Positions 11,033 through 23,156 of a DNA stretch of 64,000 nucleotides are shown piece by piece (the stretch's first letter is position 1; the number at the start of each line of letters is the position of its first letter). Origin of the DNA: Symsagittifera roscoffensis (lineage: Eukaryota > Xenacoelomorpha > Acoela > Convolutidae). The stretch spans positions 39,209,858-39,273,857 of the forward strand of contig NC_087071.1 of NCBI RefSeq assembly GCF_963678635.1, given 5' to 3'. A model generated the notes under the pieces. The model did no database searches, was not told the DNA's origin, and saw only the letters and a program-made list of their open reading frames with translations. Made by a program: the position numbers and the translations under genes.

Positions 11033-12294
11033 TGTGAGCGGTAAGCTGTCATGTGTCTCAGGGTCCATGAATGAAAATCCATCGTTTACTTCAGGCAAGT
11101 CAGCTTCCCTCTGCTCTTGCCTCTCGTAGAATTCCGTTTTCTTGTTCAAGCTGTCAGCCTTCTGGTGCTTCTCCCTTGTTCTGTGCTCAATTATCATGTT
11201 GTAACCATCTAGTCGTAGTATCCATCTCCCGATGTAACTTTGGTCCATTGAGAACGTTTTCAGCCAGGAGAGTGCCCTGTTGTAGTTTGAATGGCTCACT
11301 GCCCAGGTATGCCCTGTATTTCTCCACAAAAGTGACCACCGCAAACTTTTCCGCTTTGGGTGCCCCAAACTTCATTTCCATGTCGCTCAGTACTTTGCTC
11401 CCGTATGCTATCGGTCTCAAGACGATCTTGTCATTCCATTCTTGCTATTGATGGAGTATGTCAGAAATCGCCGTCACTGAAACAACTGTGTCTAGGACAT
11501 ACATGCCATTCTCCGTAGGCACGCCGAATACCGGAGCCTCACTCGATTCTTGTTTGATTCATTGAAATGGACCTCTGCTGCGTTGATCGACATGAATTTC
11601 TGGCCCTTGTGTCTCATGAGTGTTTGCATCGGAAACACCTTGTTCGCGTAACCCTTGATGTTAACTCAGTATAAATTCGCGAAACCTAGAAACCTCATCA
11701 ACTGGTGCTCAGTCTATGGTGACTTCCATGTCAGGACTGCCTCTACAGCATCTGGTTCTGGTCAGATGCCATGTTTGTCTACCACCTTATGAGGTATTTT
11801 ATCAAGTCCTTCAAAATATCACATTTCGAGGGCTTGCATTTCAATCCTGCCTTATCATACAAGCATTCACTTCGTCTAATCGCTCGATATGATCCTGCAG
11901 GGGTGGCGTTGCAATGACCACGTCGTCCACGTAACACATAATCAAGTTACCTTCTTTCTTCATCATTCTTGTATGTGCCTGTGCCATCAGTCGCTGAAAT
12001 GTGGCTGTTGCGTTGGGTAGGCCAAAGGCATGTGGCTGTGGCTGTTGCGTTGCGTAGGCATCCTCTTCCATTGGAACAATCCCAGCTCGCATCCCCCAAG
12101 TTTGAAAGGCTTTCATCTTTTCTCCGGATGGGATAAGCATCTTTTACCGTGACTGAGTTCAGATATCGAAAGTCACAACAAAACCTCAGTTGATCTCTTT
12201 TCTTTTTGGCAATCACTACTCCACACGCGCACGGTGATTTCGATGGTTCTATTATGTCATATTCTAGCAACGTTTCATTTTATTTTCAAATTGT
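10995..12294 (-). pseudogene. pol: element B1 pol remnant: reverse transcriptase and RNase H
   Basis: Decayed Ty3-type polymerase. Visible in order along the minus strand: YDIIEPSKSPCACGVV, RFCCDFRYLNSVTVKDAYPI, FGLPNATATFQRLMAQA, the active site YVDD (11,922-11,933), a thumb segment, and RNase H with RPIAYGSKVLSDMEMKFGAP followed by FAVVTFVEKYRAYLGSEPFK. Stops and frame shifts break it into several frames, so no enzyme can be made. It ends just after the RNase H domain at the inverted repeat near 11,000. The equivalent stretch of element A (56,9xx-57,247) matches closely past the RNase H start, which shows that A and B are one family. Confidence 0.9.
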
Positions 12295-13558
12295 GTGGGG
12301 TCATGCGTCTCGCCCCTTGCCTCTGTGATGCCGCGTACTCTTCTAGTTTTATTCTTATTTCCATGAAATTACAGCATCCGATATCCGCTTCATGTCTCGA
12401 GAAAACTACCTAAGTCCTATCTAACACATCCTTGATGGCTTCGAGTTGTTCGCCTGTTAAACTCCCCTTTAAGTGTTCTTTCTATTTCTGGTAATACCGG
12501 TGTATCCATTTCCAAATCCTCTGGTGTGGGATTTTTCAGGAAAGTTCGAACAGCTCGAAAGTTCATTGTCTGTTTCTGACTTAAGTGAATGGCTAAGAAC
12601 TGATAAACTCTTTTTCTTCAATCTACCCACGATATAAGTCTTGTGCATGTGGTTCGGACAATCAAGAATTTTTTTCACATTTTCAGTCTTTTCATACTTA
12701 GTTTTCACCGACAATGCGTATCTCAGTTTTCTCCCTCTCTGCATTGTGATTGGTGTATCAAGAGTATTCAGCAAGACACTGACGCAGAGGCCACTCTTGG
12801 TGACCAAGAATGATCTTCCCAAAATATTACCACTTTGGCTATTCGTATTTGGTACTATACATACCTGCTTGTTATCACTGAGTTCATTGTAGCTCTTCAT
12901 TATCAAACTTACTAATGCAGACTAATTCGCTTTGAACCTCACCCTCCTACTCAAGAAAACTGGAGCTTTGTTAAATTTTGTCTTTATCAAATTTACCGGT
13001 TTTTTACGTGCTTCCTTTCCGGATTTCAAACCCTGTACATTGCATTGTTAAGATCAATCGTTACATCAAAATTACTGCTGAAATCCGCTTAAAATGGATT
13101 GGTCCGACTCGTCTAGGTTCTTCACAACAAGAAAACTCATCCACAGGCTGCATTCCCCCATATTTAAGGCTATTATTGGCGTTCTGTCAAGGACCTTGAG
13201 TGCTCCCTTGTTTGCCGCTGCCAGCCGGATTCTTGAGTCTATCAGAACTTCTTTGTCAAATCCCATGTTTCTATTGAACACGTCTGCTTCTGTTTCGAAG
13301 TGCATGGCGTCTTTCTCTAGCATGGCGCGAAGCCCAATCGATCTCAACTTCAGTTAATATCGACTTACATAGAAAGGACCCAATATCACACCATATCATC
13401 GTCATTAAACAGATATTGATTCCATCTAAGTTTAGCATGACCTCGTTTGGGCCATACGCTTCTGTGTATCTACTGTCTATCGTTATCGATTTTCCGCCAC
13501 CTCTCGCCAGCAACGCTCTAAGTGCTCTCGAAGGAGTCTGTGGGCTCATAGTACACAA
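12295..13558 (-). pseudogene. pol: element B1 protease and protease-RT linker remnant
   Basis: Retropepsin-like segment in several frames. The SRYTEAYGPNEV lead-in is followed by the position of the catalytic motif, read here as D-I-G-S instead of D-T-G, then by RIRLAAANKGALKVL, and by an ILSG segment like the C-terminal ILG motif. The linker that follows (12,469-12,906) keeps a 145-residue open frame with GNILGRSFLVTKSGLCV and the QRGRKLRYAL segment, usual between protease and RT in this family. It is inactive because of frame breaks and the altered catalytic triad. Confidence 0.7.
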
Positions 13559-13585
13559 ATTGTCAGCATATACATCATTGTTTTG

Positions 13586-16211
13586 TCACTTGGTTTGCTC
13601 AAATTCCTCGTGATTTTGTGGCCTCCTACCGTGAATATTGACATTATTCTCGCACCTATTTTTTTTGACCCCGAATGGTTTTCCAATTTCTATTTTCAAG
13701 GTAATGCAGTTGCTACTGATCTTCAGGTTGTCGCCTGTCTCAGGTTCTAATCTTGCCGTTGAAAGTGTTTTGTTTCTTTGCTGTTTATCTAATTCCTGTT
13801 TAATCTTTTGTTTGATCTCCTTTGATGCCAAGTCTCGTTTCGTTTTGTTGATTGCGTCTGCTGCCGCCTTCTGATTGCATTTCTCCAGCAAATCATGTGT
13901 TGCTGCCCGTTCCGCAACTCTCTCTTTGGTCACTATCTTCGCAGATTTCCTCAACATCTCAATATTTAAAACTACCTTGTTCTGCAATTCAATCTCAGCC
14001 TGTCTGTTCCTAGTATTTTGCACAACCGCAAGCGATTCTGATTTTTCATTGCTTCACAGAACAGGGGACAGTCCATTCTGAAGTGACCTTCTTGATTACA
14101 GAAGAAGCATCTCGCACCAATCTTGATGATTAACAAGCCACTGTAGAACTCAATTTCTTCGATCTGACTCATGTCATTTTTATTTTGTGTATATCCCAAG
14201 CTTTGCATCTCTTGCTTAATCCGCCGATCCGCAATTTGCTTTTCCATGTCATTTGCTTTTCCATAACCTTCGATTTTCCATGTCGTCTCTCTGTGGGTAC
14301 CATGTAAACCTTTGTTGTTGGCTTCTTCTTAAAGATTTCGACTGTCTGAAAAGGAATACTTCTTCGGTTTCATTGACATGCACTCTCTAGATTTCTGTCT
14401 CATCTCTTCTGGAGTTGTTGGGTTAACTTTCGATAGCGTATAGTATATCACCAACATTGTTCTTAGGTCTTCATTGTTCATCCGTTCGATGATTTTTGAA
14501 GCAACGCTAAAGTTCTTCCTGCTGGTCGATTTCTCGGGATCATTTCTTCTTCTCAAGCCTTCTAGTTCGTCCAAAAATCGATCGATTGATCCGTCATCTC
14601 TATGTCTCCTTTTTAAAAATCTCATCATGGCTTAGTGCCTCTTCATTCCAGATCTGAAACGATTCAACAGAATTTCAAAAATCTCGTCAGCAGTGTTTTT
14701 CCCTCTTGGCTGCCAAGCACTTCAGTGCCGTGCCCTCCAAGTTGCTTAGTTTAGCTGTTCAGGTTTGACAGCCATCATTCAAGTTGTCTATTCAAGCTGT
14801 AGTCCTATAACATCAACCCAGGTGTCTATGCCTTGGTTTTGAAAGTCTTTCTCGACTTGCATCCTCGTCTATCGCTCGACTCCGTGTGCCTCGTAGGAAA
14901 TGCTTCTATTGTCCTGTTCATCATAGAAACAAGCGTTTGCCGATGCCATGGCATGTGTTGTTACACTCGTGTGTGTATCTATATCCCTTGGTATCCTTTT
15001 TGATCTCAACGCGCCTTTTCCTTTTGCTATTTTTGTCATCCCTGATCCTATGCTCTTATGGATCTGAGTCAATATAATAGGTTCCTGTTTGTTGCGATGA
15101 GGTTCCACAAAGTCCAACCTTGTACAGGGTTGCTTCTCAGTTTTGTCTGATACCGTTTTTTTTTCTTTAAAAATAGAGTTTCTCAAAAGCGCATTCAATT
15201 TGGATTGTACTGCACAAGAATTCTCTGCTTGGTCTCTGCTCATCGTGACCATTCTCGTCTCTAGATTCCGTAATTTGTCGTTTCCCGTTTCAAGCCGCCT
15301 TTTTATTTCCTCCTTGTTTTTCGTGATAAACTTCTCCCGTGACTTGTCAGTCGTGTCTCCACTCTTTCATCCGTCTCTTGAAGCTCTTCTTCAGTTGCTC
15401 TTGCTAAGGTGAAGTAGTTGTCAAGGTTCTCCTTTTTTTTATGTCGGAGCTCCATCCTCGATTCCTGGCAGTCCTCCTCGCTACTCTCTAGTGTTTTTTT
15501 CCATCTCTCCTAACTTGCATCAAGTCTCCCAATTCAGCTAATGGTGCTTCCAATTCTGCTACATGCCTTTCTGAGTGACCTGCCTCTGAGTGACCTGCCT
15601 TTCTCTCTCTGATCTGTTCCTCTCCATGGCCAGCATCCGTTTTTGCGGTAACTGTTCCAAGATCTAGCTTTTATCGGTTCCTTTTGTTACCTCTTGCTTA
15701 TCCCTCGGTTCCATCACCCAGCATACCATCAAATTTCTCCGTGAAGGATGTCCTTATTGTCTGTGAATCGTCCTCTATTGTTTCTGGTGTGTTTCCAGTG
15801 ACATCGTTTCTATTGCTTATTGGTGAGAACTCAATTGTTTTCGTTCCCTGTTCTTGTGTTGTCTGCATTGGCGTCAATTCCGTAGTCTTTCTTTCCACTT
15901 CATCTATGCTCTGTTCAAGCGTCTCAAAGTCAATTTCTGTGATTGGCGCATTATTCTGTTTTATGACCTTTTCATCAGTTGTCTCCTATTCGTTCCTCCT
16001 CGTTTTCATCATGCTAACTGAAGTATGTTTTTTTTTCGTTCGTGTTTGTTTCGTTGCTACCAGTGTCTGTCTCGGTTGCCTCATTGGGCGATTGCCCGTC
16101 TCCGATTTTTTCTGGTAACAACACTTTTGCTCTCCTCAGGTTCTTTTTTTGCAATATCGGTGTATGTACAATTTGAATTATACAGGTGTTAATAGAATGT
16201 GTCAAATACAA
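13586..16211 (-). pseudogene. gag: element B1 gag remnant with CCHC zinc knuckle
   Basis: The gag start region is recognisable by similarity to element A (for example the KTIEFSPISN segment near 15,83x). It follows an untranslated or N-terminal piece at about 16,014-16,211. A capsid-like helical segment lies at 14,329-14,628 (SIDRFLDELEGLRRRNDPEK) and a zinc knuckle, C-F-F-C-N-Q-E-G-H-F-R-M-D-C, at 14,068-14,109. A lysine/glutamine-rich segment follows at 13,586-14,023. Several stops and frame changes break it. Gag would package the element RNA in a particle; this copy cannot. Confidence 0.85.
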
Positions 16212-16317
16212 TTGAAGACAACTCTATCAATCCCTTTCTTTTACTAAACCCTTAGAAACAAATCCTGTCGAGCGCATACTCAAGAGTCCGATTCAACATT
16301 TAGTTCTTCTTTAGTAG

Positions 16318-16505
16318 TTGCTTTCCCAGGACTCAAGTGTTGGTACACTTATTTTACTGTCCCAGGACCTAGTGTTGGGACACATAAATTTTTCTCCTAG
16401 GACTAAGTGCTGAGACACTTATTTTTCTAGCTCAGGACTAAGAGTTGTGACAATTAATTTATTATACCAGGGCTAAATGCTGGAAAATTTAATTTTTTTC
16501 CCAGA
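16318..16505. repeat. short block of element B leader repeats
   Basis: About five degenerate units of the CCCAGGACTAAGTGTTGGGACACTT type stand directly upstream (in element sense) of the B1 gag start. They show that B1 carries the end of its own leader. The join to B2 lies at about 16,505-16,590. Confidence 0.8.
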
Positions 16506-16589
16506 TTTATATCTATAGAATTCAACATACAAGCGGAATCACTCGTTCAACCATCATTTATACTCGTTATATTCTTTGAAAGGGTTCCT

Positions 16590-17260
16590 CTGCTGCATTA
16601 GTTCTTGAACTTGAGTTGTTGCATCGGATATACCTTGTCCGCGTAACCCTTGATGAATTCTCTGAAGTAAACTGCGAAACCAAGAAAGCTCATCAAATAA
16701 TGCTGAGTCTTTGGTGTTTTTCATGTCAGGCTTGCCTCTGCAGCATCTGGGTCCAGTTGGATGCCATGCTTATCTACCATCCTACCGAGGTATTTTATCG
16801 AATCCTTCAAGGTTTCACATTTCGAGGGCTTGCATTTCAATCCTGCAGTTTTCATAAAAACAAGCACTTCGTCTAATTACTCGATATGATCCAGGGTTGG
16901 TATCGCAATTACCACATCTTCCACGTAACACATGACTAAGTTACCATCTTTCTTTGTCACTCTTGTTAGTGCTTGTGCCATCAGTCGCTGATTGTGGCTG
17001 TTGCGATGCATAGGCCAAAGGGCATCCTCTAATGGAACATTATCAGCTCGCAAGCAAACCCCGTTTTTTCTCTACCTTTTCCCCCAAATTGTACAAGCCA
17101 AAAGCTGACCCTAATTCAAGAGTTCAAAAATTTTTGCATCCCCCATTTTTGAAAGGCTTCTATCTGTTCTCGGGATAGGACAAGCATCCTTCGCCGTGAC
17201 TGAGTTCAGATATCGAAAACGATAACAAAATCTGAAGTGATCTCCTTTAATTTGGGCCAT
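16590..17260 (-). pseudogene. pol: element B2 reverse transcriptase remnant
   Basis: A second, more decayed Ty3-type RT. It keeps GDHFRFCYRFRYLNSVTAKD, a QRLMAQALTRVTKKDGNLVM segment, and an active-site position reading Y-V-E-D instead of Y-V-D-D near 16,925. It then has HIE, CETLKDSIKYLGRMVDKHG and a FREFIKGYADKVYPMQ segment, and stops there, missing RNase H. About 60 bp upstream of the FRFC motif its sequence jumps from protease, so the protease-RT linker is deleted. Confidence 0.75.
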
Positions 17261-17279
17261 CGTTCGATCCGTCTTCATG

Positions 17280-17608
17280 TTTCTATTGGTATCATGCTGA
17301 AGACAGCTCCCGTATCAAACAGTCCTCTTGATGGAGTCCTCGCCACCAGGTCCTCGTTATCCTTGTCTTCGTATAGATATTGATTCCACCTATATTTGCA
17401 TGACCTCAAGTGGGTCATACGCTTCTGTGTATCTGCTATCTACCTTAATCGAATTTCTGCCACTTCTCTTCACTAAGGCTCTGAGTGCTCTCGAAGGAAA
17501 CTCTGGGCTAATGGTACGCAGATAGTCAGCATATACAACTACGTTCATCGGTGTTTGGTCAATTGGTTCGCTCAGATTCCTCGTTACTTCTACGGTGATT
17601 ATTGACAT
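17280..17608 (-). pseudogene. pol: element B2 protease remnant (DTG motif retained)
   Basis: The lead-in segment SPEFPSRALRALVKRSGR and SRYTEAYDPLEV matches the same region of B1. About 60 bp on, in another frame, FDTGAVFSMIP carries the retropepsin active-site triad (DTG at about 17,309-17,317). A stop follows after a few residues, and the rest of the protease is missing. Confidence 0.7.
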
Positions 17609-19450
17609 TATTCTCGCACCTATTTTCTTGATTCAGAATACCTTTCTAGTTTCTTTTTTTTCCAGGTGTTGCAGTTGCTCCTCATCTTCAGATTGTCGCC
17701 TGTCTCTAATCTTGACGTTGAAGTTGGTTTATTTTTTTTGCTGTTTTTTCCAATTCCTGTTTCAGCTTTTGGTTCGAGCTCCTTTTTTGCCAGGTCCTGT
17801 TTCACTTTGTTGCTTGCGTCCGCTGCCGCCTTCTGAGAGCTTATCTCCAGCAAACTTTGTGTTGCTGCCCTTTCGGCACCTCTGTCTTCGGTCACTACCT
17901 TCGCAGATTTCCTCAACAGCTCAACATTTTAAACTCCCTTGTTCTGCAAGTCAATCTCAGCCTGTCTATTCCTGGTGTTTTGCCCAGCCGCAAGCGTTAA
18001 TTTGTGTTTTGGGTGATTCTGATTTTTCACTGTTTCTCAGAGCAGGTGACAGTCTATTCTGACATGACCTTCTTGATTACAGAAGGAGCATCTCGTATCA
18101 ATCTTGATGATCAAGCCACTGTAGAACTCAATTTCTGCCGTCTGACTCATGTCATCTTTTCCCGGTGTATATCCCAAGCTTTTCATCCCATGCAGTCCGC
18201 AACGTGAGGATCGGCCGGTCCAAACTTTGCACATGACCATCGCTTGTCCATGTCGTCTCTGCATGTACCAGGTCAAACTTTGTTGTTGGCTTCTCCCTAG
18301 CAGATTTCGATCGTCTGAAATTGAATACTCCTTCGGTTTCCTTAACATGAACTCTCTAGATTTCTGTCTCATCTCTTCCGAGGTTGGTGGTTTATCTTTT
18401 GATAGCGTGTGTTATGTCGCCAACCTTGTTCTTAGGTCGTCACTTTTCACCCAATCGATAAATTTTGAAGCAATGCTAAATCTCCTCCTGTTGGTTGATT
18501 CCTAAGAATCAATTCTTCTTCTGAAGCTTTCTAGGTCGTCCAAAAATCAATCAATCAATCCGTCATCTCTCTGTCTCCTTTTTTCAAATCTCATCATAGC
18601 TTAGTGCTTCTTCATTTCTGATCCGAAACGAATCAACAGAATTTCGAAAATCTTGTTGGCAGATTCACGCTCTTCTTCCTTATTGGCTACCACGAACTTC
18701 AGTGCCGTGGGCTCCAGATTGATTAGTATCGCAGTTCAGGCTTGACAGTCATCATTCAATTTGTCTATTCAAGATGCAGTCCCATAACTTCAACCCAGGT
18801 GTCTATGCAACCATCCAAATCGTCTTCAGACTAATTTGGTTTTGAAGGTCTTTCTCGACCTGCCTCCTCCTCTATCGCTCGACTCCGCGTGCCTCGTGGC
18901 AAATGCTTCTGATGTCCTATTCATCTTTTCCTAAGCGTCTGCCCATGTCATAGCATCCGGTGATACACTCGTGTGTGTACCTGTATATCTTGGTATCCTT
19001 GTTGAGCTCGACGCGCTTCTTTTTATTGCCGTTTTTGTCATACATGATCCTATGCTGTTATGGAACTGATTCAATGGAGTAGATTTCTGCTTCTTGCGAT
19101 TAGGTTCCACAATGTTCAACCTTGTATCGGGTTCCTCTGCATTCGGCATTGGCATCGATTCCGTATTCTTTCGTTCGACTTCATCGGCGCTCTAATGGCG
19201 TCTCAAGTTCAACTTCTATGACAGGCGGATTCTTCCGTTTGTCTCCTCTTTGTCATCTTTTGTCTCCTCTTTGTTGCTACTCGTTTTCATCATGCTAACT
19301 GAAAAATATTTTTTTTTCTGTTAGACTTTGTTCAGTTGTTGCCAGTGTTTGTCTTGGTTGCTATATTGGGCGATCTTTCTTTTGCACCGTCTTCGCTTCT
19401 TTCTGGTAACGACACGCTTGTTCTCCTCAGGTTTTTTACAGTTTCTGTGT
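17609..19450 (-). pseudogene. gag: element B2 gag remnant with CCHC zinc knuckle
   Basis: Parallel to B1 gag but with different lesions. The zinc knuckle C-S-F-C-N-Q-E-G-H-V-R-I-D-C is at 18,049-18,090, and a K/Q/E-rich segment at 17,620-17,916. A capsid-like region around 18,400-18,600 is broken by stops. The presumed start codon, equivalent to M41 of the element A gag start, is near 19,293. Further N-terminal coding extends toward 19,450. Confidence 0.8.
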
Positions 19451-19607
19451 ATGCACTGTTTAGTCTTCTTACAGGTTTTAATTGAGGGTGGCCATTACAA
19501 TCGAAGAAAAATCTACCAATCCATTTCTTTTTACTAAACCTTTCAAATTTAATATTGTCGAGTGTATATTCCCCTGTCCGATTTACAGCTTAATTTTCCT
19601 GCAAAAG

Positions 19608-21968
19608 TAGCTTTACCAGGACTGAAATAATGGAACACTTTGTTTATTGTCCTAGGACCAAGTGTTGGGACACTTAATTTTTTCTCCTAGGACTTAATTT
19701 TCAGACACTCAATTAACTATCCCAGGACCAATTGTTGGAACACTTAATTTACTATCCCAGGACTAAGTGTTGAAACACTTAATTTTCCATCCCAGGACCA
19801 AATGTAGGGACACTCAATTTGCTATCCCAAACTTAAGTGATGTGAGACTTAGTGTACTATCCCAGAATTTAGTGTTGGAAAGTTAATTTATTGTCCCAGG
19901 ACTCACGTGTTGGGACACTTAGTTTACTCGACTAAATGATGGGACACTTAATTTACTATCCCAGGACTCTAGTAGTGGGACACTTAATTTAATATCCCAG
20001 TTTTCTAGTGTTAAGATACTTAAGTTACTATCCCAGAACTATGTGTTGGGACACTCATTTTAATATCCCAGGAAAGTGTCGAGACACTAATTTTCCTATC
20101 CCAGGACTTAAGTGATGAGATACTTAGTGTATCCAGAATTAAGTATTGGGACACTTAATGTACTGTCCCAGGTTAAAGTGTTAGGTCCCTTAAATTGCAA
20201 TTCACGGACTGAAGTGTTGAACACTTAATTAACTATCCCAGGACTTCAGTAATTGGATACTTAGTGTACTAACCCAGAATTAATTTTTGGGACACTCAAT
20301 TTTTTGTCCCAGGACTCCAGTGTTGTGGCCCTTGGTTTATTATCCCAGGACCAAGTGTTGAGACCCTTAAATTAATGTGCCAGGACTCAGTTGTTGGGAC
20401 CCTTATATTTTTATCCCAGGATTCAACTGTTGGAACACTTAATTTACTAATCCAGGACTCAAGTGTCGGGACATTAAATTTCCTATCCGAGGAATTAAGT
20501 GATTGGACACTTAGTGTACCCAGAATTAAGTTTTTTTTATCCGAGTTTCAAATGTTGGGAATCTTAATTAACTATCCCAGAACTTAAGTGATTGGATACC
20601 TAGTGTACTATCCCAGGGTTAATTGCTGGAACACTTAATTTACTGTCCCAGGACTCCAGTGTTGTGATCCTCAAATCACTATCTCAGGACTCAAGTGATG
20701 GGACCCTTAATTTACTATGCCAGGACTTAAGTGATGTGAGACTTAGTGTACTATCCCAGAATTTAGTGTTGGAACACTTAATTTATTGTCACAGGACTCA
20801 CGTGTTGGGACATTTAGTTTACTCTCCCAGGACTAAATGTTGGGACACCTAATTTAATATCCCAGTACTCTAGTGTTAAGATACTTAAGTTACTATCCCG
20901 GGACTATGTGTTGGGACACTCAGTTTAATATCCCATTAAAATGTCGAGACACTAAATTTCCTATCCCACGACTTAAGTTATGAGATATTTAGTGTATACA
21001 GAATTAGGTAATGGAACACTTAATTTACTGTCCCAGGTTCAAGCGATGGGACCCTTGAAAGACTCAAGTGTTGAACCCCTTAATTAACTATCCCAGGACT
21101 TCAGTGATTGGATACTTAGTGTACTAACCCAGAAATAACTTTTGGGATACTTAATTTACTGTCCCAGGACTCCAGTGTTGTCGCCCTTGTTTTACTATCC
21201 CAGGACCAAATGTTGAGACCCTTAAATCAATGTGCCAGGATTCAATTGTTGGGACCCTTACATTTTTATCCCAGTGTTCAACTGTTGGAACATTTAATTT
21301 ACTAATCCAGGACTCAAGTATTGGGACATTTATTTTGCTATCTAGGACTAACTAACTAACCCAGAACTTAAGTGATTGGATAATTAGTGTACTATCCCAG
21401 AGTTAAATGCTGGAACACTTAATTTACTGTCCCAGGACTCCAGTGTTGTGACCCTTAAGTTACTACCTCAGGACTCAAATGATGGAACTCTTAACTTACT
21501 ATCCCAGGACTCAAGTGATGGAACCCTTAATTTACTAATCCAGGGCTCAAGTATCGGGACACTTGATTTGCTATCCTAGGACTAAGTGTTGGGACACTTA
21601 AATTACTATTCCAGGACTCAAGTGTTGCGACGCTTATTTTACTATCCCAAGACCCAAGTAATGGGACACTTATTTACAATCCCAAGACTCAAGTGTTGGG
21701 ACACGTTATTTACTGTCCCCTTGTGCAAGTGTTGGGACCCTCAAATTACTATCGCTGTGCTCAAATGTTAGGACCCCTAAATTAACAAAAAGTTAGGACC
21801 CTTAATTTAATATCCCAGGACTGCCTCATAAAATCCGTCTGAATTGCCCAATTCCCGGAACTAATGAGTTGGGACACTTAAATAACCTTCTCAGTACTAC
21901 CTCTGGAATTCGTGAAGCGTTTCACTGTTGGGACACTCAATTTACTATCCCAGAACTGCATCAGTAAC
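19608..21968. repeat. element B leader repeats, ~36-bp units, about 65 copies
   Basis: Tandem degenerate units of the form TCCCAGGACTcAAGTGTTGGGACACTTAATTTACTA, 35-37 bp long, with many point differences. Most units contain AAGTGT-TGGG-ACACTT, a 6-bp inverted repeat around a 4-nt loop. The block lies between the gag start and the LTR-proximal leader, the same position as the 13/14-bp repeats of element A, and shares the core TCCCA(A/G)GACT with them. Short open frames across it are by-products of a unit length near 36. Confidence 0.95.
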
Positions 21969-22050
21969 TCGTGTAAAAAGACACCACTCCCAAATTTCAA
22001 TTTTCTCACCAAAAGTTATTTGAAATTCCTAAAATGTCCTGTTTTTCCTC

Positions 22051-22080
22051 AACCAACTGCAAATTAAAAGGCAGTTGGTT
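22051..22080. repeat. 10-bp hairpin followed by T-run in the element B leader
   Basis: AACCAACTGC, a 10-nt loop, then GCAGTTGGTT and TTTTT. It is perfectly paired and unchanged between the two tandem copies (second copy 34,971-35,000). Role unknown; could be an RNA structure of the leader. Confidence 0.75.
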
Positions 22081-23156
22081 TTTACACCAGGTTTTGGTTG
22101 AAAATGTAACAATTCTTTTTGAAAACTCTCCGTGAAAATTCGATTATATTCGAAAACATAAAAAAGGACAAATTCTATACTTCAAATTTGAAGAAATCGT
22201 CTTTCCAAAAATTTTGTCTGGTACCTGGTTGTCATGCGTTGCTCCTCCCAGTTTATCGCTCTTGTTGGATGTTTACTTTCCGTTGTTGTGGGGTTTCCCC
22301 TGTCTAACCTTCCCCTTTCTAGACCCCAACTTAAGCCGAAAAACAGCTTAAGCGCGATGGGGGCGCTGAATTTCCTAAAAGAAAACCCGTAGATCCTGTT
22401 TCCAAGCAGTTCTCAACTAAAAACATTTCCTCAAAACTGCGGGGAGAGCTGATTCACTTTTATATTTATCTTCTATAATATAAAATGGATTTTAACGATA
22501 CCTGTTAGAACAAACAGCACACCCCTATGATGCCCTCTTGTTATCGCACTGCTCTGGTCACACTACTGGCAGCCTCCTCCCAGTAGCGTATTCTCTTGTT
22601 TCCCAGCTCCCACTCCTACGAGCTACTTTGCTATCGGTCTGGTCTCCTCTTCCAGTGAAGTCTCTCAGTGGTTCCCCAAAGTTGCAAGGCTATCTGAAAA
22701 CCCTTTCAATGCCTCAAAGCCGAGCAACTGCTGAATACTTGCTGTTTTGATCGAAACCATCGGTCTTCTTGGGAAACAGTGTGAGTATACTGTTGTTTAA
22801 TATGAAGGTCTGATCCACCCAATCTGCTAATCAAAATCACTGTCCTTTTTCAGCTTTTACGGTTTCTTCTACTTCTATTTTTTATGGTTTTTGTTTCGCT
22901 TTACCTCTTTTACCTTTTTTTTGTTCCTCTAGGGCCCCCCATACTCGGTTAGCTAGGCCTCGTATCAGAAAGCGCATCGAGAAAATTTTAAAAACTCACC
23001 TAAAAAAATATCACGGTATGACAAGAAGAGGACTCGTTCCAGTTGAACTGTACCACAAGTACTCTAGAATGGTCATGTAGCCCGGAGCTGTGTCCTGTGG
23101 GTTCGAGTCCGTAGTCTTGATGTCGTAAAACCCCCAGGATTGCCATATAAACACTA
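22081..23156 (-). other. element B leader (LTR-proximal, non-repetitive)
   Basis: Alignable by eye with the element A leader (about 59,050-60,254), sharing a GTCTGGTACCT block, an ACCGTAGA...CTGT block and a GTGGATTTTAACGATACC-type block. There is no coding capacity. The segment next to the LTR holds a primer-binding-site candidate and a GGTTCGAGTCC motif, listed separately. Confidence 0.75.
23100..23145 (-). promoter_or_regulatory. element B primer-binding-site candidate and box-B-like motif
   Basis: In element sense the site reads TGGCAATCCTGGGGG, eleven bases after the LTR end (23,128-23,145 on the given strand), as expected for pairing to the CCA end of a tRNA. On the other strand GGTTCGAGTCC (23,100-23,110) matches the tRNA box B consensus. 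The same arrangement occurs in element A with a different PBS sequence. The copy 2 equivalent is at about 36,021-36,066. Confidence 0.5.

Noticed and set aside
20375..21771. Open frames with repeated SQDSSDGTLNLL-like units (also 33,295-34,691)
   Set aside because: By-product of the ~36-bp leader repeats of element B, on the strand opposite to the element genes.
19608..21968. CRISPR-like array
   Set aside because: Units are contiguous and degenerate with no unique spacers, in an animal retroelement leader.
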